DNA of 48,763 nucleotides from NCBI RefSeq assembly GCF_016583795.1, contig NZ_NRRS01000028.1:1-48763 (forward strand). The letters run 5' to 3'. Below are positions 37,613 to 46,700 of the stretch, piece by piece (the stretch's first letter is position 1; each line of letters opens with the position of its first letter). The notes beneath the pieces were generated by a model. The model worked only from the letters and a program-made list of their open reading frames with translations, was not told the DNA's origin and did no database searches. Source of the stretch: Rhabdochromatium marinum (GTDB lineage Bacteria > Pseudomonadota > Gammaproteobacteria > Chromatiales > Chromatiaceae). Made by a program: the position numbers and the translations under genes.

Positions 37613-38560
37613 TCAATGCGTGGCACTGTTCGACTCCTGTCGGGCACGCCAGTGCTGAACGCGATGCACGCCGGCCAGTACCAGGGCACCGGCCAGCAAA
37701 CCAATGCTGGCATTGATCAACCAAGGCGTGATCAGATGCATGACATGGTGCATGAATTCATGCACACCGGGAAGACCGTGGGCAATAATACCGCCGCCAA
37801 CCAAAAACATGGCAATGGTACCGGCAACGGAAAGAAACTTCATCAACCAGGGCGCCAGAGACAGGATCAAGTAACCCAAGCGACGTTGCAGCCGTGCGCT
37901 CAGGGTGTCACCTTCACGCTCGGTCAGCAAAAGACCGCCATCATCAAGCTTGACGATCGCCGCCACCAGCCCATAAACGCCCACCGTCATCAGAATGGCA
38001 ATACCGATCAGCACCAGCACCTGCGTCAGAAAGCCGGCTTCGGCTACAGTGCCCAAGGTAATCACAATAATTTCCGCCGAGAGAATAAAATCGGTGCGAA
38101 TTGCGCCCCGGATTCTGTTCTGCTCCAGCGCATTGAGATCAAGCGCACTGAGATCAGCCGCCTGCGCCTCGCGCACCGCTGCGCTGAATTCGCCCTGTTG
38201 CGCCACCTGGCCATCATCAGCAGCGGCGAGCAAGAATTTATGCGCGACTTTCTCGAAACCCTCAAAGCACAGGTATAAACCACCCAGCATTAACAAGGGC
38301 ATGATGGCCCAGGGCGCCAGGGCACTGATCAGCAAGGCCGAGGGCACCAAAATGGCCTTGTTGCGCAAGGATCCCTTGGCAACTGCCCAGACCACCGGCA
38401 GTTCGCGCGCGGCACGCACGCCGGTGACCTGCTCGGCGTTCAGCGCCAAGTCATCGCCCAGAACGCTGGCGGTTTTGCGGGCCGCAACCTTGGCTAGCAG
38501 GGATACGTCATCCAGAACCGAGGCAATATCATCAATGAGGGCGAGTAGCGTCGAGGCCAT
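37613..38560 (-). CDS. DUF808 (YedI-like) inner-membrane protein
   Basis: A 315-residue polytopic protein starting MASTLLALIDDIASVLDDVSLLAKVAARKT, the DUF808 signature, followed by GVRAARELPVVWAVAKGSLRNK and about five to seven hydrophobic segments (ALLISALAPWAIMPLLMLGGLYL, TQVLVLIGIAILMTVGVYGLVAAIV, FLSVAGTIAMFLVGGGIIAHGL, INASIGLLAGALVLAGV). Length matches E. coli YedI (305). The function of the family is not established. It lies 77 bases upstream of fliW in the same direction. Confidence 0.9.
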   Translation of the reverse strand: MASTLLALIDDIASVLDDVSLLAKVAARKTASVLGDDLALNAEQVTGVRAARELPVVWAVAKGSLRNKAILVPSALLISALAPWAIMPLLMLGGLYLCFEGFEKVAHKFLLAAADDGQVAQQGEFSAAVREAQAADLSALDLNALEQNRIRGAIRTDFILSAEIIVITLGTVAEAGFLTQVLVLIGIAILMTVGVYGLVAAIVKLDDGGLLLTEREGDTLSARLQRRLGYLILSLAPWLMKFLSVAGTIAMFLVGGGIIAHGLPGVHEFMHHVMHLITPWLINASIGLLAGALVLAGVHRVQHWRARQESNSATH

Positions 38561-38731
38561 GGCACGGCGTCCTTCGAGTTAAGATTTGAGGGGAAAAAGA
38601 ACACAGTTTTCCGGGTATTTGTTGAAGTTTACTTGCGGATACCAATCTGCGTACCTGAGGCTGGCGGATACTCCACCAGCGATCTCAAACGACCAATGAC
38701 TCAACCCGACTGTAATCGAGAGGAACTGGCC

Positions 38732-38839
38732 ATGAGCGATGAAGCACTGCGTAAGAAAAATCGTATGGGTTTTTGGATGACGGCAGCTGTGTGCCTGTTG
38801 CCACTGGTGCCTTACGCCATGAAAGGAACCGCCGGGTAA
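38732..38839 (+). CDS. Small single-pass membrane protein, 35 residues
   Basis: A short frame beginning MSDEALRKKNRMG followed by one hydrophobic segment (FWMTAAVCLLPLVPYAMKG). A strong ribosome-binding site GAGAGGA lies seven bases before the ATG, and a perfect-stem terminator candidate follows at 38876, so it looks like a real monocistronic gene. The charged start and positive residues before the helix suggest N-in topology. I do not recognise the family. The open frame extends 33 codons upstream without a better site. Confidence 0.6.
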   Translation: MSDEALRKKNRMGFWMTAAVCLLPLVPYAMKGTAG

Positions 38840-38875
38840 AGGTCATCCACACACCATAAATTGCAACTCAACCCA

Positions 38876-38899
38876 AGCGGGGCTCTCAGGAGCCCCGCT
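38876..38899. terminator. Strong stem-loop terminator candidate
   Basis: Perfect 10-base arms AGCGGGGCTC and GAGCCCCGCT with a TCAG tetraloop, followed by GTCTTT. It lies between the small membrane protein gene and the convergent diguanylate cyclase gene and could serve both. Confidence 0.75.
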
Positions 38900-38903
38900 G
38901 TCT

Positions 38904-40763
38904 TTACCCAGATTCAACCCGATTCCGTCCTCCTTCTTTGGCCCGATAGAGTGCCTCATCGGCGCGCTCGATCAGATGCTCCAGGCTCTCACCCTGCTGT
39001 CGATTGGCGACACCAAAGCTGGCCGTAATCGACAGCGGCGTCTCAGTGCCAATATCGATGGTCATCCGCTCAATCATGTCACGCAGCCGGTTGGTTGCAA
39101 CCATGGACTCCTCCACCCCCTGGCTGACAATAAAAATGATGAACTCTTCACCACCGTAGCGGATGGGAATATCCGTGGTGCGACTATAGTCGATCAGCAT
39201 GGCCGCCACAGTCTGTAACACCTGATCACCAGCCCCATGACCGTAGCTATCGTTAATGCGTTTGAAATGGTCGATATCAATCATCACAGCCGCAAATTCA
39301 GCCGAGCTGTCGCGATCATGCAGCGCACACTGGCGCCCCATCACATCGTGCATATAAAAGCGCGTGAACAGGCCGGTGAGCGCATCGCGAATCGAGCGTT
39401 GGTAGGCTTTTTCGCGCTCCAGGTCAATGGAGCGATAAATCACCTCACGCTCCAGCGCTACCTGCAATGGTTCCGCAAGCTGTTTGACGATCTGTTCAAT
39501 CGCCTTGGTAAAGGGCACACTTTGACTGAGCTCTATGATGGCAAAGCCATCGATGCGCTGTTGCGAGGGACCAATCAAGGGAATCGCCAGGCGCGATCCG
39601 GACCCATCGGAGGCATATTTCTCACAAAAGATGTCACTGCACAGATGATGATCGGCAAAGGCGCTATCCTGCCGATGGGCCTCAATCCAGATGTCGCGCG
39701 ACTGTCCGATGAAAGGGAGAAAATCATGCGACTGGGTTTCGATCCCACCTGAGAAGCGATTCTCACGCTTCAGCACCAGGATGGTTTGATCCGGTAAGGC
39801 GGCATAGTAATCAATGCGTTCCGCCGGCAGGCTGCGCTGCACCAGTTCCAATAATCGGGTGGCAATATCACGGAAATCCCGATACAGCAGCATGGTTTCG
39901 GCAATGGCGCGCAGCGTAGCATTGAGCCGCGACAGGCGGCGAATGTCGCTGTCGTCCTGACCGAGCAGATAGATGCCGCAATTAAGTTGCTTGAGCTGCT
40001 CAGTCATGAAGCTCACCAGCGGACGCGGGATGATGGATCCATGCTGCGGAGCAATAATCTCGATGGGATATTGCTCAAACTGCGCCATGGCATAGCCGAG
40101 AATGTCGTTGCTCGGCATGTAATGCTCATGAAAGGGCTTGAGCGCTTCGATATGCGACTCTTCTCTCGCCACCAGTTGTGGCGTCGTGGTAAAACCGCCA
40201 AACAGATCGCTGGAAAACATCACCCCAGTGTGCCGGTCGAAGCTGCAAAAAGCGCCAGGGAAGTGCGCATAGGGGGTGAAGACAAACTCCAGCGCGCGAT
40301 CCTCCAGCTGCAAACGCCAGTTGTGTTGATCGATCAGCCAAAACGGCATCCGGAGTGCGTAATGGCGCAACAGGGCCTGGGCGCGCCAATGGGTCACAAT
40401 CAGCGCATCCTCGCGCGCATTCAGCTCATCAATCAGCGGCAGCGAGGCGGCAATATCCGGATCCTGATGATGGCAGACGAAATAGCGAATCTGCGTAAAG
40501 GCAATCACCTGCTCAATCTTGGCCAGGGTGCCGGGAAAGGTCAGGCGCGAGCCGGGATCGAACAACACCGATTGGTCGCCCTGCTCCAGCAGATAGACAT
40601 GGCACTGGAAGGGATCATCCACCAGCACATGACCCACCCACCAGATGCGGTCAGCAAGTTCAACCGGCCCGCTGCAATCGGCATCCAGCAGGTGCGTGAG
40701 ATCAGAGGTCCACAGGGCTTTGCTCAACAGTTGGTCTCCACAGCGACCGCACCAGAGTGGCAA
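38904..40763 (-). CDS. Diguanylate cyclase with oxygen-binding di-iron (ODP) sensor domain
   Basis: A 619-residue protein. Residues 35-260 form a metallo-beta-lactamase-fold domain like the di-iron part of flavodiiron proteins. Its ligand pattern is visible: His99-x-Asp101-x-Asp103 (CHHQDPD), His167 (PYAHFPG), Asp186 (MFSSDLFGG) and His241 (PQHGS). Residues 290-440 look like a GAF-type domain. The GGDEF domain (455-619) has an intact GGEEF (537-541) and I-site RxxD (528-531). ODP domains bind O2 and serve as oxygen sensors, so this is probably an O2-controlled c-di-GMP synthase, fitting for a phototroph moving in oxygen gradients. No flavodoxin domain is present. Confidence 0.9.
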   Translation of the reverse strand: MPLWCGRCGDQLLSKALWTSDLTHLLDADCSGPVELADRIWWVGHVLVDDPFQCHVYLLEQGDQSVLFDPGSRLTFPGTLAKIEQVIAFTQIRYFVCHHQDPDIAASLPLIDELNAREDALIVTHWRAQALLRHYALRMPFWLIDQHNWRLQLEDRALEFVFTPYAHFPGAFCSFDRHTGVMFSSDLFGGFTTTPQLVAREESHIEALKPFHEHYMPSNDILGYAMAQFEQYPIEIIAPQHGSIIPRPLVSFMTEQLKQLNCGIYLLGQDDSDIRRLSRLNATLRAIAETMLLYRDFRDIATRLLELVQRSLPAERIDYYAALPDQTILVLKRENRFSGGIETQSHDFLPFIGQSRDIWIEAHRQDSAFADHHLCSDIFCEKYASDGSGSRLAIPLIGPSQQRIDGFAIIELSQSVPFTKAIEQIVKQLAEPLQVALEREVIYRSIDLEREKAYQRSIRDALTGLFTRFYMHDVMGRQCALHDRDSSAEFAAVMIDIDHFKRINDSYGHGAGDQVLQTVAAMLIDYSRTTDIPIRYGGEEFIIFIVSQGVEESMVATNRLRDMIERMTIDIGTETPLSITASFGVANRQQGESLEHLIERADEALYRAKEGGRNRVESG

Positions 40764-40928
40764 AGTGGCGGTCTGTCACCCCCGGACTATAGCACCAGTC
40801 ACCGCCAGCGGAGGGGTTTTGCCCCACCGATGCACAACGGCGAATGTCATGGCCGCCAGTGATGGGCACGGGGCACACTGGTCACCATTACTCTGATCTT
40901 TAGACGTTGTATTGCAGGAATCCCCACC

Positions 40929-42254
40929 ATGAATGACTTCTCCAAAGGCCACGGCCGCGCCGTTCCCAGCCATCGACTCCAACGCCTGTGGCATCTTGGG
41001 CGCGCCACCACCGACCTGGCAGCCGGTCTGGGCGCGCGGGGACTCTTCGACCTAGCCCGCTCGCGTGGCGCCGACAGCCAACGCATTCGGCTCAGCCCGG
41101 CCGCCACTCAGCGCTTCACCGACCGCTTGGCGCGCATGCGCGGCGCGGTGATGAAAATGGGACAGATGATGTCCATGGATGGCGCCGATGTATTCACCCC
41201 CGAGGCAGCGGCCATCATGGCCAGTCTGCGCGAGCGCGCTGAACCCATGCCGCTCAGCCAGCTGGCCCAGGTGCTGGAGCGCGAATATGGCCCGCAGTGG
41301 AACCAAGCCTTTCGGCGCTTCGATTTCACTCCCATTGCAGCGGCCTCCATCGGGCAGGTGCACCGCGCCGAAACTCAGGATGGGCGTCAGCTGGCCCTTA
41401 AAATTCAATTTCCCGGCGTGCGCGAAAGCATCGACAGTGACATCGACAACCTGGGCATGCTGGGCCGCACCCTGGGGATGGTGCCCAAAGGCGCCGATCC
41501 ACAGCCACTGCTGGATGAAGCGCGCCGGCAGTTGCATCAGGAAGCAGACTATGGCGCCGAGGCCGCAGCACTCACCACCTATCGCGAACTGATTGGCGCG
41601 GATCCGGCCTTTATCGTGCCAGCCGTGCATCCCGATCTCAGTACCAGCCGCATTCTGGCCATGGATTATCTCGAAGGCGTGTCCATTGATCGGCTCAGCG
41701 AACATCGGTTCAGCCGCCAGGAACGTGATCGCGTCGCCACCGCACTGACCGATCTGAGCCTGCGCGAGCTGTTTGAATTTCAACTGGCGCAGACCGACCC
41801 GAATTTCGGCAATTATTTTTATCAGCCGGAGTCCGGGCGCATTGTGTTACTGGATTTTGGTGCCACCGCCCGCATTGCTCCCTGGCTGGTCAGCGGCTTC
41901 CGCCGCCTTGCCAGCGCCGGCATGGCCGACGATATTCCCGCTATGCACCAGGCTATTCTTGATCTCGGCTATCTCAGCCCTAGCGCACCGCAAGCCAATG
42001 TCGAAGCCCTGACCGAACTCATGCGCCTGTCCGGTGAAATGCTGCGCACTCAAGGCCCCTATGATTTTGGTCATTCAGACCTGTTTGAGCGCATTTACCA
42101 GCGCGGGCGCGAACTCTATCTGGCCGGAGCCTTCAGTGAACTGCCGGATCCGAGCAGCTTATTCCTGCATCGCAAGTTTGTTGGTACCTTCATGCTGTGC
42201 CGCCGCCTGCGTGCGCGGATTGATTTTCGTGCCATGATGGGGCGATATCTGTAA
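40929..42254 (+). CDS. ABC1/ADCK/UbiB-family atypical kinase
   Basis: A 441-residue member of the UbiB/COQ8 family. Visible are the KxGQ motif (VMKMGQMMSMDG), the Ala-rich loop AAASIGQVHRA, lysine in LALKIQFPGV, the EADYGAEA region, a catalytic loop reading DPNFGNYF and the DFG motif LDFGATARI. UbiB relatives support ubiquinone synthesis and lipid handling, with ATPase activity. The N-terminus is short and there is no obvious C-terminal membrane pair as in UbiB, so it belongs with the smaller ADCK-like proteins. It starts within a 165-base divergent region. Confidence 0.9.
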   Translation: MNDFSKGHGRAVPSHRLQRLWHLGRATTDLAAGLGARGLFDLARSRGADSQRIRLSPAATQRFTDRLARMRGAVMKMGQMMSMDGADVFTPEAAAIMASLRERAEPMPLSQLAQVLEREYGPQWNQAFRRFDFTPIAAASIGQVHRAETQDGRQLALKIQFPGVRESIDSDIDNLGMLGRTLGMVPKGADPQPLLDEARRQLHQEADYGAEAAALTTYRELIGADPAFIVPAVHPDLSTSRILAMDYLEGVSIDRLSEHRFSRQERDRVATALTDLSLRELFEFQLAQTDPNFGNYFYQPESGRIVLLDFGATARIAPWLVSGFRRLASAGMADDIPAMHQAILDLGYLSPSAPQANVEALTELMRLSGEMLRTQGPYDFGHSDLFERIYQRGRELYLAGAFSELPDPSSLFLHRKFVGTFMLCRRLRARIDFRAMMGRYL

Positions 42255-42261
42255 CGTTCAG

Positions 42262-42285
42262 GGCGCCGCTGAGCAAGGCGGCGCC
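42262..42285. terminator. GC-rich stem-loop between convergent genes
   Basis: Perfect arms GGCGCCGC and GCGGCGCC with an eight-base loop lie in the 42-base gap between the ADCK-family gene and cytochrome b561. No T-run follows. Confidence 0.5.
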
Positions 42286-42296
42286 GGGATGCTCGC

Positions 42297-42860
42297 TCAG
42301 GCCCCAGGCGGACTCCAGGGCAACATGCGCTCCAGTGCATGATCCTTGCGCACATACTGATGCCATAGGGCAGCGGCGATATGCAGCCCCACCAGGCTAA
42401 CCAGATAAATCGCCATCGGTGTGCCATGGAAAATTTCCATCACATGGTGCAGCCAGGGCTGCTCACCAACCAGTGAGGGGACCGGCAGACCAAAGAAATT
42501 GGCTGGAATATCCTTGGAGGCGATACGCAGATAGCCAAACACGGGAATCACCAGGGTGGAGAGGTTCAGCAGCACATGCGCAGCCTTGGCAGCCAGCACC
42601 GACCACTGGGGTGCATCCAGCAACTCGGGTGGCGGAGTGAATTTAGCCCAGAAGATGCGCGCGAAGGTCAGCACAAAGACCAGAATCCCGAAGGACATGT
42701 GCAACCCCAGCCAAAACATGAAGGCATCCGAGCCTTCCGCCGCGCTGCTGCGCAGCACATTGGTTATCAACAAACCAAGCAACAACAGGGCAACCAACCA
42801 ATGAAAGGCCTGGGCAACCAGGCCGTATTTCTGAAGGCCCGCAGGCGATGCGGTACTCAT
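42297..42860 (-). CDS. Prokaryotic cytochrome b561
   Basis: A 187-residue membrane protein with four hydrophobic helices and the histidines expected to hold two b hemes: VAQAFHWLVALL, FWLGLHMSFGILV, AAKAAHVLLNLST and SLVGLHIAAALWHQ. Members move electrons from quinol or superoxide across the inner membrane. ATG 42860 (MSTASPAGLQKYG) has a GAGG site nine bases upstream; the frame extends 27 codons further. It lies 106 bases after the EF-hand protein gene in the same direction, so co-transcription is likely. Confidence 0.92.
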   Translation of the reverse strand: MSTASPAGLQKYGLVAQAFHWLVALLLLGLLITNVLRSSAAEGSDAFMFWLGLHMSFGILVFVLTFARIFWAKFTPPPELLDAPQWSVLAAKAAHVLLNLSTLVIPVFGYLRIASKDIPANFFGLPVPSLVGEQPWLHHVMEIFHGTPMAIYLVSLVGLHIAAALWHQYVRKDHALERMLPWSPPGA

Positions 42861-42966
42861 AGTGACAATCCTCAACAGTTCAGTAGAGACAATTGTGGAC
42901 AGCGGCAACGAACCTGTCAGGATTCGCGCCGCGACCGCCACAGCGGCGGCCGTGTGAAAAGGCGTG

Positions 42967-43518
42967 CTATTGCTGCGCCGGCGGCGTCATCTGCTGATGC
43001 TGGCGCTGCATTTCCTCCATGCGCTTCTGCATTTCCTGCTGCATAGCATCAAAGAAAGCGGTGACCTCATCAGCATCCGCCAGGCCATCGCTGTTGGCAT
43101 CCATGCGACCAAAGGACTCCACAGCCGGCTGCACGAACTCCTCCTCGCTGACGCTCTGGTCATCATCCGTATCGAGGTTTTTAATAAAGGTGTCGCCAGG
43201 ATCAGGCATGCCGCGTTCGCGCATTTGTTTTAGCATTTCGGGCGGCACCTGCTTGGCAAAGGCGGCGCGCGCCTCATCGGTGCTAATGGAGCCGTTGCCA
43301 TCGGCATCGGTTTCAGCAAAGCGGGCCGCTTGCGGCGCCTTGACTTCATCCAGGGACACCTGGCTGTCTTGGTTCTTGTCAAGCTCCTGCATGAAAGCCT
43401 CGGTTGGGGTGGCACGCGATGGCGCGGCCGGCTCTTCAGCAAGCGCATGGCCAGCGCCCAGGACGGTGGTCAGCAACAGAGGAAGCAGTGCAGGGGTTAA
43501 AGCGTGAATGCGCATCAA
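42967..43518 (-). CDS. Exported EF-hand calcium-binding protein
   Basis: A 183-residue protein with a signal peptide (ALTPALLPLLLTTVLGAGHALAEE, cleavage after ALA). Four EF-hand loops are readable: DKNQDSQVSLDE, DADGNGSISTDE, DTDDDQSVSEEE and DANSDGLADADE, each with Asp/Asn at loop positions 1, 3 and 5 and Glu at 12. The C-terminus is a Gln/Met-rich helix (QQEMQKRMEEMQRQHQQM). It is probably a periplasmic calcium sensor or buffer. Its pairing with cytochrome b561 downstream is notable but the connection is not known. Confidence 0.9.
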   Translation of the reverse strand: MMRIHALTPALLPLLLTTVLGAGHALAEEPAAPSRATPTEAFMQELDKNQDSQVSLDEVKAPQAARFAETDADGNGSISTDEARAAFAKQVPPEMLKQMRERGMPDPGDTFIKNLDTDDDQSVSEEEFVQPAVESFGRMDANSDGLADADEVTAFFDAMQQEMQKRMEEMQRQHQQMTPPAQQ

Positions 43519-43727
43519 ATATGGCTCCTGTTCTTTGCAATCGTTGAAAGCAGCAAGATGGTTCTAACTCGGGGCCAGGGGCCGCTCGGCTGCGCGCGCA
43601 ATGGCCATCACCACGACAGGTTAATGCGCGCGGGCCTGTGTCGCAAACTTCTGCCGGATCGCATTGCTGGAGTGGCGCCGGGCTGCGTTAGAATTCACCT
43701 TTGTTTTGCCACCATCCGTCTCTCTGC

Positions 43728-46700
43728 ATGAATCAGTCCACAGCCTCCAGTGTCCCACCCTCTCCAGTCCATCGCCTCCGCGAGATCCCTTACAACTACA
43801 CCTCCTTCTCTGATCGCGAGATCGTTATCCGCTTTTTGGGCGAGTCGAACTGGCACTTGATTGAGGAACTGCGCGGCTCGCGACGCACCGGGCGTTCGGC
43901 GCAGATGTTGTTTGAGGTGCTCGGCGACATGTGGGTGGTAACCCGCAATCCCTATCTGCAAGACGATCTGCTGCACAACGCCAAGCGGCGGCGGCAGTTG
44001 ATCGAAGGGCTGGAACAACGTCTGGACTTGTTCGAGCAGCGTCTGAACGACAACCAAAAAGCCGCCGCGCTGCTCACAGCCGGGCGCACGGCGGTGCGCC
44101 GCTTGGCCGAGGGTTTCGAGCAGGATCTGGTGCTGCGCCAGCGCATTGAGCAGCGCTTGGCCGGTATCACGCGCAAGGACAATCTCCAGTTCGGCGGGCT
44201 GGCGCGGGTCGCCCATGCCACGGACGCGACCGACTGGCGCGTGGAGCTGCCCTTCGTGGTCATCAGCCCGGATGCCGAGGCCGAGGTCGCGCCCATCGTC
44301 GCCGCCTGCATCGACTGCGAGCTGGCGCTGATCGCCCATGGCGGCAACACCGGCTATACCGGCTCGGGCGTGCCGCTGTCGGCGCGCACGGCGGTGATCG
44401 ACACCGAAAAGCTCGATGCGCTGTCGCCGGTTGAGACCATCGCGCTGCCAGGCGTCGCCGAGCCGGTGCCTACGGTGTACTGCGGCGCCGGAGTGGTCAC
44501 ACGCCGGGTGGCGGAGCGGGCGGAATCCGAGAGCCTGGCATTCGCGGTCGATCCGACCTCCCAGGACGCCTCTTGCATCGGCGGCAATGTGGCCATGAAT
44601 GCTGGCGGCAAGAAGGCCGTCATCTGGGGCACGGCGCTGGACAATCTCGCCTCCTGGCGCATGGTGACACCCGAGGCCCAGTGGCTAGAGGTCAAGCGCC
44701 TGGAGCATAACCTAGGCAAATTGCAGGATGCCGAGCGGGTGCGTTTTCGCATTCAGCGCTATGCCACCGATGGCCAGACGCCGCTGGGCGAGCCAGAGCT
44801 GATCGATGTGCCTGGTACCAGTTTCCGCAAGGCCGGCCTGGGCAAGGATGTCACCGACAAGGCACTGTGTAATTTGCCTGGGGTGCAGAAGGAAGGCTGC
44901 GACGGCATCATCACCTCGGCGCGCTTTATTCTGCATCGCATGCCGGCGCATAGCCTGACGCTGTGCCTGGAGTTCTTCGGTGCCGATCTCGACCGCGCGG
45001 TGCCGGCCATCGTCGAGATCAAGGACATGATCGATGCCCGCTCAGATGTCCTCATCCTGGGACTCGAGCATCTCGATGAGCGCTACATCCGCGCGGTGAA
45101 CTACTCCACCAAGGCGGCGCGGCGCGAGCTGCCCAAAATGGTGCTGCTCGCCGATCTGATCGCCGATGACGCGGCGGCGCTGATGGCCGCAGCCGAACAG
45201 GTGCGCGACAGCGTGACAGCCCGCGATGGCGAGAGCTTTGTTGCCACCAGCCCCGAGGCGCGCCGGCGCTTCTGGCTCGACCGCGCCCGCACCGCCGCCA
45301 TCTCGCGTCACACCAACGCCTTCAAGATCAACGAGGACGTGGTCATCCCGCTTGAACGCCTGGCTGATTACAGCCGCGCTATCGAGCGCATCAATATCGA
45401 ACAGTCGATCGTCAACAAAGACCGCATCATGGCCGCCGTGTTGGACTATCTGTCCGGCCCCATGCCGCAGGCTGCCCCCCTGGATCACGAGGACTCGGCT
45501 GAGGGTCAGGCGATTCTCGCCGCCAAGTGTGCAGCGGCGCGGGAGGCGGTCGGCGAGGCGCGCAGTCGCTGGCAACGCATCCTGGCCGCCCTGGATGAGC
45601 CGGCTGCAGCGCACCCCGAGTTGCTGCGCGAGAAAGAACGCGGCCTGGTACGCCCCAGCCGCGATTCACACACCCCTCCGGACGACACCCTGCTCGCCAT
45701 GCTACTGCGCCGCGATCTGCGCCAGAGCTACCGCAAGGAGGTCGCCAACCGGCTCAATGAGCTCTTTGCCGGCCAGGAACTCGCGCCGGTGCGCGAGCAC
45801 CTCGCCGGTATTCACCGCAAGCTTCGCGATGCACGGCTGTTCGTCGCCCTGCATATGCACGCAGGCGACGGCAATGTGCACACTAACATCCCGGTGCATT
45901 CCTCTAACTACGAGATGCTGCACGAGGCTGACCGCATTGTTGATCGCATCATGGCGCTGGCGTCCGACCTCGGCGGAGTCATCTCCGGCGAGCACGGAAT
46001 TGGGCTCACCAAGGTGCGCTACCTGGAGCCCGAGCGGCTGGCCGCCTTCGCCACCTACAAAGACCGCGTCGATCCCCACGGGCGCTTCAACCCTGGCAAG
46101 CTGCTCCCCGGCAGCGGGCTGGAGCTGGCCTATACCCCCTCGCTGCGCCTGGTCGAGCGCGAGGCCATCATTCTGGAGGAAACCGAGCTTGGCGCGCTCA
46201 ACGATGACGTCAAGCACTGCCTGCGCTGCGGCAAATGCAAGCCTAAGTGCATGACCCATGTGCCGCGCGCCAACCTGTCCTATTCCCCGCGCAACAAGAT
46301 TCTCGGCACCGGGCTAATTATTGAAGCGTTCTTGTACGAAGAGCAGACCCGCCGCGGGCTGTCCCAGCGGCATTTCGCCGAGATGAACGATATCGCCGAT
46401 CATTGCACCATCTGCCACCACTGCCAGCCGCCCTGTCCGGTCAATATCGACTTCGGCGATGTCACCATGCGCCTGCGCCGCATGCTGGTCGAGCGCGGCA
46501 AAAAGCGCAGTCATCCAGGCGCCTGGGCCGCCATGCAGTTTCTCAACGCCCAGGACCCGCGCCTGGTGCGGCTACTGCGCCGCGTACTGGGACAAGGCGG
46601 TTTCGCCGGTCTGAACCTCGCCCACCGCGCTGCCGCGCGCTTGGGGCTGACCAAAGCGCCCACCACGGCACCGGGCGCCACCACCGGTCGGCCGCGCGCG

